In this document: piece after piece, positions 1-10,946 of the stretch | Layout: the number at the start of each line of letters is the position of its first letter | Position numbering within the stretch: the stretch's first letter is position 1 | NCBI GenBank assembly: GCA_022495995.1 | Contig: JAFEMH010000341.1 | Span: forward strand, 248,001-312,000 | From: Adenophora triphylla var. japonica | Lineage: Eukaryota; Streptophyta; Magnoliopsida; Asterales; Campanulaceae | Reading direction: 5' to 3' | Length of the DNA stretch: 64,000 bases | The notes under the pieces: model-generated | The model's database searches: none | What the model saw: only the letters and a program-made list of their open reading frames with translations | What the model was told of the DNA's origin: nothing | Program-made: the position numbers and the translations under genes

Positions 1-870
1 TAGCGGGATCACATTCCTCATCACTGTCAAGCATGTCCCTCCTTTCTCTAGGGGTTAGTTTTCTGACGGCATCTTTAACATTGGCCAAGCATTTTCTGAA
101 GTGGGAAATTCCATCATCGAGAAGGATTTCTGCGGGATCAAGCCTCATGGCGGGTTCCCGTTCTTTACTATCGGGAAGGTTCTCTGGGCTTTTCGGCTTC
201 TGGGCTAACCACTCCTCCAATGTTCCCTCTGGCACTTCGACTGTGTCTTCCTCGGTATCACTATGGTAACTCTCGTGAGAACTCTCATCTTGACTCTGAT
301 GACCAATGAGGGCAAATGCAGGTCGGGATACTTGACGCCATATAAGAGGTATCTTGGATCCTTCCTCTGACTTGGGAATTACCAAGAAAACATCGATGTC
401 ATCATAGGATATAAAGGGGACCGGGGTTGCTTCAAATTTTAGGACTCTTTCCAAGGCATCCATACACTCTTCTTCAGACAAGGTCTCAGGGGTGATTCTC
501 AGCACTGCAATGGAGTCTACTCTTCCTGATGGGGGTTTAGCTTCAACGACGCTTACATGTTCTAGATCGGTGGGCGGAGCCCACTTCCCTCTTTCAGCTA
601 AAGCTTCAATTAAGTCCCTCCATTCATCGACCAAGTCTTTGTAAGGAGTATTGAACTCTAGGATGTAGAATTCCTATGCTGCCTCATCTGAGCTCGCATC
701 CTTTTTCCCGCCCGAACCTTCACACAGGCTACAGACACATTTTGAAGTGATACCATCCCCTATTCCAGGTCCGTGGTTTTCTACTTCATATTGTTCTCCA
801 AATTTCACTTTGGTCGACTCCAAGTTCATTCCTTCTACTGAACTGTCATCATCGCTGTAAATCCATTCAT
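1..870 (-). pseudogene. Ty3/gypsy polyprotein fragment, broken
   Basis: Read on the minus strand, one frame stays open for most of this stretch and gives an acidic, retroelement-like protein. It includes a Cys-rich patch (CVCSLCEGSGGKK, near 700-735), a block starting DLVDEWRDLIEALAERGKW (near 590-650) and an acidic Ser/Glu-rich tail towards position 1. In-frame stops occur near 674-676 and 870, and the frame upstream of 870 shifts. The position, about 2 kb inside the LTR and primer site at 2964-2985, suggests it belongs to element A. I do not recognise a catalytic motif. It resembles the spacer proteins found around protease and RT in Tat/Ogre elements, but that is an inference. The element continues beyond the left edge of the window. 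Confidence 0.5.
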
Positions 871-943
871 TTTACTCGTTCTCATTTCCGGTGATTCTTC
901 ACTACCATGCAGGAGATAGGCAAATTCACGGGCGTTGACAAAG

Positions 944-1249
944 TTAGAAAGGTCGAGTGATGCTTGGGATTCTACGGTATGGAGATTTGGCTCGGGCGAG
1001 AGGAGGGAAAAAGTCCCACGGGGTAATGCGAGGGCGCATGGCGGGATAGGCTGTGGCGAAGCTAGGTCTCATCTCGAGGAGGAGAGGGTGTCGGGACCAC
1101 GACGGCTTGGGATCTTGGAAAAGGCGAAAAGGGACAGTCTTTGGCAAAGGATTATATGTGGCTGGAGGAGGGCATTGGTTATAGGCTAGCTCTTCTTCCC
1201 TAGTCATCTGGTTACCCAAACCGATCTTGTTCTCTGTCGAATCGGCCAT
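944..1249 (-). pseudogene. Short retroelement-associated ORF, unassigned
   Basis: A 101-residue minus-strand ORF begins MADSTENKIGLGNQM and is rich in Pro and Arg in its second half. It lies between the leader of element A (PBS at 2964) and the longer decayed frame at 1-870, where the first ORF or gag start of a Tat/Ogre element is expected. No zinc knuckle or known domain is visible. It may be the N-terminal remnant of gag or of the extra ORF that Ogre elements carry before gag. The protein-coding status is uncertain. Confidence 0.3.
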
Positions 1250-2963
1250 TCGACTCTACGGGTGACAAAGCGAGGATTACAGCGAGCGTACGAGAATTGC
1301 TGCGCTAGCAAGTCGGCGGCCCGGTGTTCTCACCCACTTCTTTCTCGCTGCGGGAAAGGGATAGGAGAGGTTTAGACTCGGGGTAGGTGTTTAGGCTGAA
1401 GGCTCAAGCAATATGCAAATTAATAATCTTCAAGTTTACTTAAAACAGTGTCTTTTATTAATTTCTATTTGGTTGGAAAAGGGGATTTGCCCTTCTTTTT
1501 CGCAACTACTCTAGATCCTGGATCAGTGGGTTCCGTCACTACGTCTATAAGCCCCTCGTATTCCACAGTATTTCGACCTCCCGGGGTGGACGGCCCGGGC
1601 GAGGGTCCTATAGGGCACGCGGGTCCCACCGACCGAGAGAGAAGAACGCTCCTAACGGGTCTAGCGGGTCATAGGAACTTTTAACGCACGAGCGATGCGA
1701 ATTATAGTCAAGGCAATACCAGGAAAGTCTCGTCTTTCAGCCTTAACAGAATTTCGGCAGAATTTCGCTTGCGCGATTGACGTTTTGACTTTTCAGTAAT
1801 GTCCGAGAAGATAATAGGCATGGGTCGGGCGGTAAAATCCGGATGACACAGTGTCACATTGAACTTCGTTGCATACGCCGTGCGTGAGTCAAAATCGAAG
1901 TCAATGCCGGGTCAAGATCTTGCCAATTTTTCCTTGTCGGAATTTTGGCAGAGCTTCGCTTGAGCGAAAGATCTTGAGACTTTTCTTGGCAAAGACTCGG
2001 TCTCGACTCTTACGCATTCCGTGCAGGTCAAGGTCAAAGTCAATGTCGGATTCAAGGTTCTACCAATTTTTTCCTTGTCGGAATTTTGGCAGAGTTTCGC
2101 TTGTGCGAAGGACCTTGACTTCCGTTATGGACTAAGGCTTGACCTTTACGGGGATATGCAACTGGGCTATATGACACGGACTAGACCAAAAACCAACTAA
2201 AAGTCACGGTTTTTTGAAACGTGTGACACGGACTGTGCATTGGTCGACACTGGCTGCCATGGGGAGTTTGGGGTGATTCCGTGCGCGCCCGGGAGCATCG
2301 TAAGGCTGTCCGTGGCTAACGGTGAACAACCACCCCAGGTTTAAAGGGACGTGCGTGCAAAGTGTACAGGATATATAAGGTGCGCGTAGTGTGCGGTCTC
2401 CTAAAAATGTTCCTTTTTGAGTTAAAACAGAGATATTCATAAATGTGTTTTAAAGGAATGATTTTTGGGACGGGGGAGAATGCAACAGTTAAGCACGTAA
2501 ATTTTAAGGAGCCCCAGTCGGTCTTAGGCCCGAGTAGCCCCAAGCTGCCCGGGACTGCCAGATTAACCTCAATTTTTCCTGGTGGAATTGCCACTGAGGC
2601 CGCCCGGTCAGAATCCAAGGAGGATTGAGCCGTACGACTGCATGGATCAATTTTCCAGGTTCCACTCCTTTGCTATTTCGGGTTATTTCCCGCTCAAAGT
2701 ATGCACAGATCCCAAGATGCAAATGATGCAATGCAAGGCAAAGAAAGCAAGCAAAATAAACGGAATCCGCGATGGGAGTCTAACCCGCTCAAAGGGAAAA
2801 GCTTTCTTATATTTTTTCGAAAAGTGATACCGGTACGTGGGATTTTTAAACCGCCGTTTATCCCAAGCCCCGGGTTAGGGAGCGATACAGGAAGGTTAGT
2901 GGTTTCCACCTATATACCAGGTATCGTTTATTTTGAAAATGAAAGCTTTTCTCCTTTGGGAAT
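1250..2963 (-). other. Untranslated leader of Tat/Ogre element A
   Basis: No convincing ORF. On the minus strand this is the stretch between the primer-binding site at 2964-2981 and the first ORF remnant, so it is best read as the long leader typical of Tat/Ogre elements. It contains a degenerate repeat array (1740-2125) and otherwise unstructured sequence. Several short ORFs on both strands overlap one another and look like chance. Confidence 0.45.
1740..2125. repeat. Degenerate tandem repeat, period about 140 bp
   Basis: Two similar units are seen, about 1871-1985 and 2013-2120. Both contain TCAATGyCGG, CCTTGTCGGAATTTTGGCAG and an imperfect inverted motif of the form TTCGCTTGAGCGAA. A shorter third copy lies at about 1740-1790. 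The array lies in the leader of element A. Confidence 0.65.
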
Positions 2964-2981
2964 TCCCCAGCAGAGTCGCCA
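2964..2981 (-). other. Primer-binding site of element A
   Basis: The plus strand reads TCCCCAGCAGAGTCGCCA, followed by AAC and the LTR terminus TGTGAA. Read on the minus strand this is TGGCGACTCTGCTGGGGA directly downstream of a 5' LTR, the usual place and form of a tRNA primer site. The same motif with one change occurs at 23103-23120. I recall an Arg tRNA primer for Ogre elements, which would fit, but the tRNA assignment is from memory. Confidence 0.75.
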
Positions 2982-3639
2982 AACTGTGAATGTGTGCCCA
3001 AATTGTGGAATTCACGCGAGTTTGAAGGCATCCGGTTTAATTTGAAAAACGGAGTCGCCACGCCATTTTGATTTCCTCAAAACTTTGAAAAAAAGGATTT
3101 TAGGGTTCGGAGGTTAAGTTACCCCTTGGGAAGAACGGATCGTCGTTCACCCAAGGTGCCTTGCCGTAGCAAGTCTCCCTAGATTCCGTTTATTTTGCTT
3201 GCTTGCATGCTTTCTTATGTGCATGTGTTTGAATGAAAGGGGAGGGAATGTCCCAAGTTGTCTTCCGGACGTACAAACCATTTATTGGTTGTCGCTCGGG
3301 ATTTCTTGGATTTTATGTATTCGGGATTTTGATCCCGTCCTCATCTTGGACTTGTGATCATCGCATTTTTACCTCGGGACTTGCGTGATCGAGAGAAGGA
3401 CTCTCTTTTATAGTCCAAAAATGAGGTTCTTTAGGAAGGAATGTCCTTAGCCCATCAATCCTACACTTTAAGACGATCGAGCTTATATGAATGCTTCATG
3501 CTCGTCTTAAGTGATAATCGGAGATATAGGGTTCAAAGTTGTCCCTTTCTAAAGAGATCATGGAACCTTTAATGGAAGAAACGATATAAAGATAGGATCT
3601 TTACACCGGTCCGTTCCAAGGTTGCTAATGGGGACATGG

Positions 3640-4100
3640 GGAAATGCATGTAAAAATGACATTTTTAGTGAAAAGATGACATTTTGGGGTTGCAAAGGAT
3701 GCTTTTTGGTTTGCAAAGGATGCATTTCGATGTAAAGACATGATTTTTATGCAAATGATGCATTTTGATGTAAAGAAGTGATCTTTATGCAAAGGATGCA
3801 TTTTTATGAGGAAATTAGCATTTAATATGCAAAGGATGCATAAAGATTGCATTTTGAAAAGCAAAGGATGCATTTTTATGATGAAGGAATGACCTTTAAT
3901 GCAAAGGATGCATGAAAATGGATTTTATGTGCAAAGGATGCATTTTTAATATAAAGATTGCATTTTTATGAGCAAATGATGCATAAAGATGACATTTTTA
4001 TGTAAAAAGGGGATTTTTAGGTGCAAAGGATGCACCTTTGATTATAAAGATTACATTTTTAATGACAAATGATGCCTAATTTATGCAAAGGGGAAAAGGG
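3640..4100. repeat. Minisatellite-like array inside LTR A
   Basis: A motif GCAAAGGATGCATTTTTATG and variants (GCAAATGATGCAT, TGTAAAGA, ATGACATTTTT) recur about every 30-45 bp, at least ten times. The units are degenerate and the spacing is irregular, which fits an old expansion rather than a recent satellite. No coding potential. Confidence 0.75.
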
Positions 4101-4426
4101 GTATAATAAAGATATGATCTTTAATGAAAACTACCAAGTCCCAAGCAAAGATAATAACAATATATGAATGCAATGAGCAATCTAATTCACATAGAGCAAT
4201 TAAAATGCAAGGCAAGGGAGTGAGAGGTTACCAATGGTGGCCTCTTATTCTTTGGGTTGAGCTAGGTGGAAGGACCAACTTTGGGATCTTCAAGGAGGAG
4301 GGAGGTGGCTTCTTGGCTTGCTTCTTCAACCTTCTTGGATTTCCAGCAGTATTTGAGTGTATTGGGACTGAATATAGAGTGTATTGTGTGTGTTTTTCGT
4401 CTTACTAAAATGGGAAGAGGAGGGCT

Positions 4427-4500
4427 CTATTTATAGGCAGTCTGGATAAGACCAATGAAGCCGTGCGGCCAGAGATCCTTGGCTAATGCAGCCGTGCGGC
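4427..4500 (-). promoter_or_regulatory. LTR A promoter: TATA box and two GC-rich boxes
   Basis: On the minus strand a TATA box (CTATAAATAG, 4427-4436) is preceded by two copies of the imperfect palindrome GCCGTGCGGC at 4460-4469 and 4491-4500, 31 bp apart. A similar layout of GC-rich boxes just upstream of a TATA box occurs in LTR B. Confidence 0.55.
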
Positions 4501-5079
4501 ATTATCCCTTGTGACTCAGCATGTTTCTAGAATCATGCAAGGTGGCAATTCTAGAACCTTTTCCAAATTAAGAAAAACGTGTTTCTTAATTGGTAAGCAT
4601 TCCCTTCAGCCCTTAGATGATTTGGAACTGTTCCGGAATTGTTCCGGAACTCCAGGAAAGTCTGGGGAATTACCGGGAAAATTACCGGAATTGCCGGGAA
4701 ATTAACCGGAAGGCATGAGCCAGATTTGGGTACTTACACATGTCACATGAGCCACGGGCAGTCTCTTTTGCGGGAAGGCAATGTGAGAGGGATTTTACGT
4801 ATGTAAGAATGTGTTGAGGATATGTTTAGATGTATGCGTTTGGGAACTGTTTGAGACAAGTTTCGAGCAGGTGGGGTTGTATCCCTTGGGTGCGGACTGA
4901 ACTGCTGTTGTTACTGAGATGTTGTTAATGTTGCCAAAAGGTATCATGTGGACCAGAATTCCTTCTTGGGCTGAGATCAGATTTAAACCTCGGGTCTTGA
5001 TTAGAGTTCCTTTCTCAAACTCTGGCAATTAAAGCTGATGCTGACAGGCTCTAGAACCAAAGATTAAAGCAATCTATCC

Positions 5080-6100
5080 AAATAAATGAACCCTTTCAGT
5101 TTGGGTTTATTTTGAAAAAGCCCATGTCCAGAGAATGGCTTGGCGAAATGTTGGTACGGGGAGACCCTGATTCTGAACCTTATATACAGAAAAGCTGATA
5201 TATAATAAGCCCCAAGACTGAAATTCCAAGAAAATTGTCAAGGTGACCAAACCTCTCTTCTGAGGATAGATGTGACTTAGCAAAGTCCCCGGTGTGAGGG
5301 AAAAAGCTTTGCAAAGTCCCAGGTTCTATTAAAGCGAGGAAAGGTCCCTTTATTGGCAAAGCCCCAGCTTGAAGAAATGACTTGGTAGAGCTTCGATTGA
5401 TGGTCTGATCCAAGATAACGGCGAAGCACCAAACTGACTGGTCATCCAAAGAGAGAGTCGTATTTAAAGTGACCTCAAGGAATCCATGAACGAAACTTTC
5501 TCCAAATGACTCGTGAAGCCCCTGACTTGACAAAGTATCATGGAGAAGGCCCGAATGAATTGATTATAAAACCAAACTGGTTGGTCGACCACGACAGATC
5601 CCAAAATGCACTTAATGCAGCCCCAATCCGTTGAAGCATTACATTATGAAGTGTGAAACACATCATGGATTCCAATTAGATTCTTGTTCTGGTCGGTGCA
5701 AAGGGGTCTTGTAGACTCGACTTCCAATGTTGGACTTAAAGTCATGGTTAAGCCCCGATCCTGACACCAAAGAATTTACTCGTGGCAGGCTTTCAACAAA
5801 CAAAACTTCCCTTTGCTTGGCAAAGCCCCAGTTGGATGAACTGAGTAGGCGAAGTCTAGATTTTGAAAGGTGACTTGGTGAAGCCCCAATCTTACGACCT
5901 AGCAAGAATCCCAATCTGATTGGTACTGCAAAGGTGATCTTAAGGTTAATCTGACCAAGACTGAATCCATCTCGTAACATAGTGAAGAACCCGATGCGGA
6001 CCCACAAATGACTAGAGAAGCCCCAATCTAAAGAAATGGCTTGACGAAGCCCCACCTTGAAGAGTTTCAATGCAGCCCTAATGCAAATTGTAGCAAAAGA
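5080..6100. repeat. Degenerate repeat field with core GGCGAAGCCCCAATC
   Basis: About fifteen copies of a core like GGCAAAGCCCCAGTT or GTGAAGCCCCAATCT recur at 25-110 bp spacing (for example 5205, 5355, 5515, 5750, 5820, 5873, 6015, 6040), joined by phrases such as GAAATGACTTGGTAGAG. The frames are broken. It looks like an expired tandem array in a retrotransposon untranslated region. Confidence 0.6.
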
Positions 6101-6614
6101 GGAAAACCCATCCTTTCTTATTTTCTTTAGTCAATCAGTCAACCGCAAGAAAATGTAAAAGAAAATAATTTTAGAAATTTATACATGCAGGGGCATATTT
6201 TTCGAAAGGTGGGAACGAATCCCGATTTTGTGTTATTTTGATGGCCTTATTCGACGTAGGAACTCGCTTTGGGTTTGACTCTTTTGAGAGAGTATAAGCG
6301 TAGAAAGGTTTGTAAAAGTGTATGGAAGCCCCTGCTGACAGAAAATCAGTGTTTAGCACTATTTTTCCTATAATGTAGAAAAAGAAGACTTATCAAGACA
6401 TCTGAAAACTTGTTTTATTTACAATGATCACAAGATTGCTTAAAACCCTTTATTAATGTTCGGGTTATTCAACCACTAATCTCGATATGAACAAACATTT
6501 TGATTAATTATGAGGAGAAAGTCAACCAATGTGAAGAAAGTTTGTGTATAGAAGAGGCCATTGATGAGACCGAATTTTCTGGAATTTGAATGTGTTTATG
6601 ACCAGACCATTTCT

Positions 6615-6662
6615 GGTTGCCTACGTTCCCCTCATTTTGAGGAGCTCAGGTCGCCGTAGTTC
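6615..6662 (-). promoter_or_regulatory. Conserved GAACTACG...CGTAGGCA hairpin, copy 1
   Basis: The plus strand runs from GGTTGCCTACGTTCCCCTC to GCCGTAGTTC. The arms CCTACG and CGTAG can pair, and inner segments (CCTCATTTTGAGG) add a second stem. The same motif occurs at 14889-14946 and 22656-22705. Confidence 0.6.
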
Positions 6663-7583
6663 GGGCGAACTGTGTTTGGCTTTGGGAAAGGGTATGAATA
6701 TTTGTGGTTCCTTTGGTGAAAAGGCTCGTATGAGAAGGTTGGATGATGAGGCACGGGCCTTGAGATGATTCCTTGACAAGTCATTCTTGACGGCTGTTTC
6801 AATGATTCCATTGCTTCTTGATCGTCGTCTTTTCATCGGGAGAGAAAGAATTTGAATATATCTTAAGGACATACGATATGCTTTTGCCTTTGCTTTTGCT
6901 TTGACTGCTTCTTTGTTATCGACAACTTCCATTCTTCGAGCTTTGATTTTGCCCATCCGTCAAGCTTTTGATTGGCGATGTTGGGTCCTTGGCCTCATTT
7001 TCTTTATTTATATATATTTTTTTAAGCTCCTGCTTGGGCTTTTTTTTTTTGAAGCACATGAGGGTGAAGGCGAGCCCCTGCTTGAACTTTCTTGATGCAC
7101 ATGAGGGCGATGGCAAGCTCCTAGGTTATTGTCGACATGGGGTCAATCTTTTGATGCTAAGTGACTTCTTGTTTTTCCTTGATGTTGTCGCCATCGTTGA
7201 CTTGGTCAAGGTGATGGTGGGTACATGATTTGGAAAGTGTATGGCTTGATGGAGGCCTTTGTGAGGTAAGGAAAGTGTATGGGGAGGGAATTAGTTGACT
7301 TTCTCACACCGATTAATCAGAACGTTAATTATTTCAAGAGATTATTTGTTGAGCAATGCAAGTGATCATATAAAATAAAACCATTTCATTAAATGTAGTG
7401 TAGGTGTAAAAATAATGTCTTAAGTCTAGCAAGAAAAGAAAAAGACTCTTAGAAGGTTAAACATTTTTACTATAATGTCCAAGGAGGACTTGATTAAAAG
7501 TAAAGCACTAGAACCTATGAAGGTTGACTGAGAGACTGTTTTATATTTTAATTTTGTTTAAGGATAGGTAGCCCCTAGCCTAG

Positions 7584-9132
7584 CTACCCTTCGTTGGTTG
7601 GACTGCCAGGGCACTTGAGCTTTCCTTCGTCGATTAGCCCTTGAACTTCTTTCTTCAAAGTCAGACACTTGTTGGTCGTGTGACCATGATGATTGTGGTA
7701 TTCACATAACTTGGTCCTATAAAGGTTACCCGGGTTCCTTGGCTGATAATTCTTGAGAGGTTTGAGAAGACCTTGTCTTACCAAATCATCAAAAACTTTG
7801 CTCATCGACATCCCGAAATCATCAAAATGACATTTCTGACCTAGCACTTCTCGATTCGAGCTTTTACCATTATGAACATGACTTATTGTTTTTGGCCCGT
7901 AGAGGCTCTAAAGCTTCCTATCTCCAATTGGGGCTTGGATTGCAGGCCTTAAGATTGTGCCGCCATTTGATGAAGGAGGAGATTTAGTCTGGGGGAGCTT
8001 GTTTGAGTACAGAACATAGTAATCGAATTCCCCCGAGGGTTCTTCGAGTGTCCCTATGCTGGTATCTCCGGCCTCATATCTTTCTTTCAACTTCTGATAG
8101 GAGGAGGATTTTCCTTTCCTCTGGGGAGATTCTTCACTTGTCCAGTCTTGAAACTCATCTTCTAAACAATTCGTACAGTCACCAATGTCATAACAGATGC
8201 GTGCCTTTGGCAAAGGAGTTGGGTCTGAGTTAACTGGACCTGCTTCCCACTCCAAGACATTCATGTTGGCATTGTTTGGGGAAAGATTGTTAGATTCACG
8301 TGGGCATTCAATCATCCCATCTTCTATCAGCTTCTGGATCTCATGCCTCAAATAGTTGCAATCATCAGTGTCGTGTCCGTGGTACTGGTGGAAATGGCAA
8401 TGCTTGGACTCATCCAACCGAATGTGAGGGTTCCTGGGATTCCAATTCTCCAGTGGCTTTATCAGCTTTTCTTTTACTAGTTCTTCCAACATCTTGCTCA
8501 AAGGCATCCCCACATTGTCATAATGAAGGGAGCGATGTTTTGGGGAGGCACTGTTGTTCCAACGACTTGGATTTCCATTGTTCAGTTGGTTCCATTATTG
8601 GATATGTCTAAAGGAGGTTGTGGCATTTTTTCCTATGTGAGGAATCAATGCTGAGTTGGGTGCAGTTACTGCTTGGTACTGATAGTACTGGGTCGTGTTG
8701 AGGCTGGTTGTGTCTTCGGGCCTTTCTCAAGCTTAGAACTGGCATTGGCCAAGCGAGTTCCGGGGCAAGTTGTCCTATCAGATTCTCTCACTTCGGGCAT
8801 TTGAATTTTGCACGGTAGAATCACTTCTTTGCCTGGTTCGACATCTTGGGTCGAGGGAGTACTGGTACTCATCATGAGATCAAGATTTTCTTGCATTCGT
8901 TTCACTTGCTCCATCAATATCGCCACATGGGGTCAACGGGAACTCTCAAGTTACTGGAACTCGTAACAAGACTTTTATCAGTAGAGGGAACCACAGTAGT
9001 AGGCCATTGAAACTGACGGGTGAATTCACCAAGTCTGGTAGGTGGCAACAGAAAACTTGAGGCACCCAAATTTTCTTTTAGCAACTCACTATCATATTCG
9101 GGTGGGTATAGTGGCTTCAGAACATAGCCACA
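7584..9132 (-). pseudogene. Tat/Ogre gag remnant with two zinc knuckles
   Basis: Minus-strand frames encode retrotransposon Gag C-terminal sequence. Two knuckle-like motifs of the C-x2-H-x4-GH-x4-C form are visible: CHFHQYHGHDTDDC (about 8370-8410) and CEYHNHHGHTTNKC (about 7667-7712). Each follows a similar lead-in (SK-x-LEELVKEKLIKPLENW and SK-x-FDDLVRQGLLKPLKNY), so one knuckle block is duplicated in tandem about 700 bp apart. The N-terminal part runs to LTR B at 9133 with no primer site between, so the leader and gag start are missing. Several frame changes and stops make it non-functional. Confidence 0.7.
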
Positions 9133-9479
9133 TGTGAAATTACCCGAATTCGCGGCGCGGGGTTGCGCGTGGGGCGAAGCGATTGTCTTTCGCAGAAAGA
9201 TGTTTGGAACCTCGCTTTCGGGAAGGAGTGGAGTCGCCACGCGGTTTTGTGTTTTGAGCCCAAACGTTGAAAAACGACTTAGTGAAAAAAAGGTGTCGTT
9301 TTTATTGGTAGCAAAAACTTGGAAAAGGCTTTGAAAAGGGGTTTCATTTTTAATGGTAGCAAAAATAAGACAAAAGGCTTTTTTAGTACCAGAGATTGTT
9401 AGCTTCGGAAGTCACGTTACGTTTCGGGAAGAGTATTTTGAGATCACCCGAAACGCCTCGTATGACGAGTCTTTCTACC

Positions 9480-9830
9480 TTTCTCGAAAGTGTGTGTGTC
9501 TGTGTGTGTGTTTGCATTTTGAAAATGAGGGCTTGAATGACAAGCTTAATCTTGGTTTGAATGTCAAACGTTGATTTTATGATTCTTTTGGAAAAAGCGA
9601 GCGTTTGAATGACAAACGTCGGTTTTGGAGTTTTTAGGAAAAGTGGTGCGAGTGACGAGTTTCGAATCTTTAACTTAAGTGTCAAATGTTGACTTTAAGA
9701 AAAGAGCGTTTGAATGTCAAATGTCGGGTTTTGAGTTTTGAAGATGATCTTTTGGATGCCAAACGTCACTTTGCGCGTTTTGAAAGAGAGTTCAAATGTC
9801 GAACTCTGGTTTTGAACCGGGCATTACATT
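9480..9830. repeat. Repeat field built on GTTTGAATGTCAAACG
   Basis: Inside LTR B, six or more copies of a motif such as GTTTGAATGACAAACG or GTTTGAATGTCAAATG recur every 40-60 bp, each followed by T-rich sequence. The core is an imperfect palindrome (CGTTTGA...TCAAACG). Confidence 0.7.
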
Positions 9831-9954
9831 GTTAGCGATTTTACGGGAAAAAAGCATTAAATGATATGCGATCAACGAATCGTTTTGCGACTCGGAATTT
9901 GATAAGTAAATACTATCACGAGCCAAACGGCTCAGACTTGTAAATTAGGGATGG

Positions 9955-10023
9955 CTTCCATGTCTTTTGCCTTGAAGTGTCCAAGCATCCTTTTTGATAA
10001 AAAGACCTTAAAACCTGTCTTTA
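9955..10023. repeat. 69-bp perfect direct repeat, copy 1
   Basis: From CTTCCATGTCTTTTGCC to AAACCTGTCTTTA this is identical by eye to 11285-11353, exactly 1330 bp away. Both copies lie in LTR B, this one in the downstream part. Confidence 0.9.
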
Positions 10024-10131
10024 GTAAGAACCCTTTAAGAATGAAAGTCGACATATTTTCCATTAAAGGAACATCCCTAGGCCATTGAACTACTTTCGTG
10101 ATCAATGAAACCTAGTTTCTTTATATGGTTC

Positions 10132-10486
10132 TAGGGATGACCAAATCGGTCAGTTCGGTTGGGCCTTGAACACGGTTCCTGGTTCGCGAGGAAGGTGAAC
10201 CTTAACCGGCCCGCTTTTCTCCGGTTCGGTTATCCGGTTCGGTTTCTCACGGTTTTGGTCTGTTAGGGCTTTTCCGTCCGGTTCCGGGCGGTTCTATTGA
10301 AAAACAACAAATTTTCGTCCGGTTCCGGGCTTTTTCGTCACGGTTCACCATTTTGTGAACCTTAACCGGCCCGCCTCCAAACAGTTCCGATTACCCCAGT
10401 TCCGATTTTCTCCCGGTTCATGGCGGTTCCGGCTTTCCGCTTCGGTCCGGTTTTCCTGATTCCCGTCCGGTTTGGCCCATCCACTA
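10132..10486. mobile_element. Non-autonomous hAT MITE, 355 bp
   Basis: Imperfect terminal inverted repeats TAGGGATGACCAAATCGG and TAGTGGATGGGCCAAACCGG are flanked by an 8-bp target duplication with one mismatch (TATGGTTC at 10124-10131, TATGGTTA at 10487-10494). The interior is dense in short GGTTCCGG/CCGGTTC motifs in both orientations, as expected of hAT subterminal repeats. No ORF. Confidence 0.8.
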
Positions 10487-10946
10487 TATGGTTAGTCAAT
10501 CGAGATTTTCCGCTAGGTACTTCTCTCAATTGACTGAATCATACAAATTGGACATCTCCAAAATGTAAGGCATTTAGAGAATAATATAAAGAAATTGTTT
10601 AGATGAAGATAGAAGACAAGACTTTTCATTTTTTAGATGATGAACAAGTATGCTTTTGAGTTTCCAAACCCAAGAATAAGGGGGATTTACTCACAAGCCA
10701 TTTATAACATATAAGCAATAAAAATAAGAGATTGAGTAAGAAGGACTTATAATGAATATAGAAGGCAAATGCTGGAAATAATGCTTCACTTTATTGCTTT
10801 TCTTCCAAAGTAACTCCAAGAACAAACAATGAACTTGATCTTCAAATTTCTTTGGAAATTGTTATCACAAGTATTTGTGTTTTCTATCTATGAAATATCA
10901 GTGATTTCTCTCTAAATTTTCGTATCTAAGACTGATTACAAGGGTC

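Larger units (their letters stand above)
2985..4746 (-). mobile_element. LTR A of a Tat/Ogre-type Ty3/gypsy element
   Basis: The plus strand starts TGTGA at 2985, three bases from the primer site, and can end in TCACA at 4746, giving TGTGA...TCACA termini. The order on the minus strand is: U3 with two GCCGTGCGGC boxes, a TATA box near 4427-4436, transcribed leader, a minisatellite-like array (3640-4100), and a U5 with the block GGAGTCGCCACGC near 3050. That block also occurs in LTR B (about 9230) and, as GAGTCGCCACC, in LTR C, so the three are related in layout though not alignable throughout. The right border could be 4740 instead. Confidence 0.65.
4747..7560 (-). other. Decayed retroelement non-coding sequence
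   Basis: No supportable gene. The stretch lies between LTR A and a minus-strand gag remnant (7584-9132). It holds a degenerate repeat field (5080-6100), one copy of a conserved hairpin motif (6615-6662) and a short duplicated phrase ending AGCACATGAGGG at about 7051-7118. It is best read as the 3' untranslated part or leader of a Tat/Ogre element, on the evidence of the hairpin it shares with element C. Confidence 0.4.

Noticed and set aside
3640..4100. Possible CRISPR-like array
   Set aside because: Units are degenerate, unequally spaced and inside a plant LTR, and there are no cas genes.
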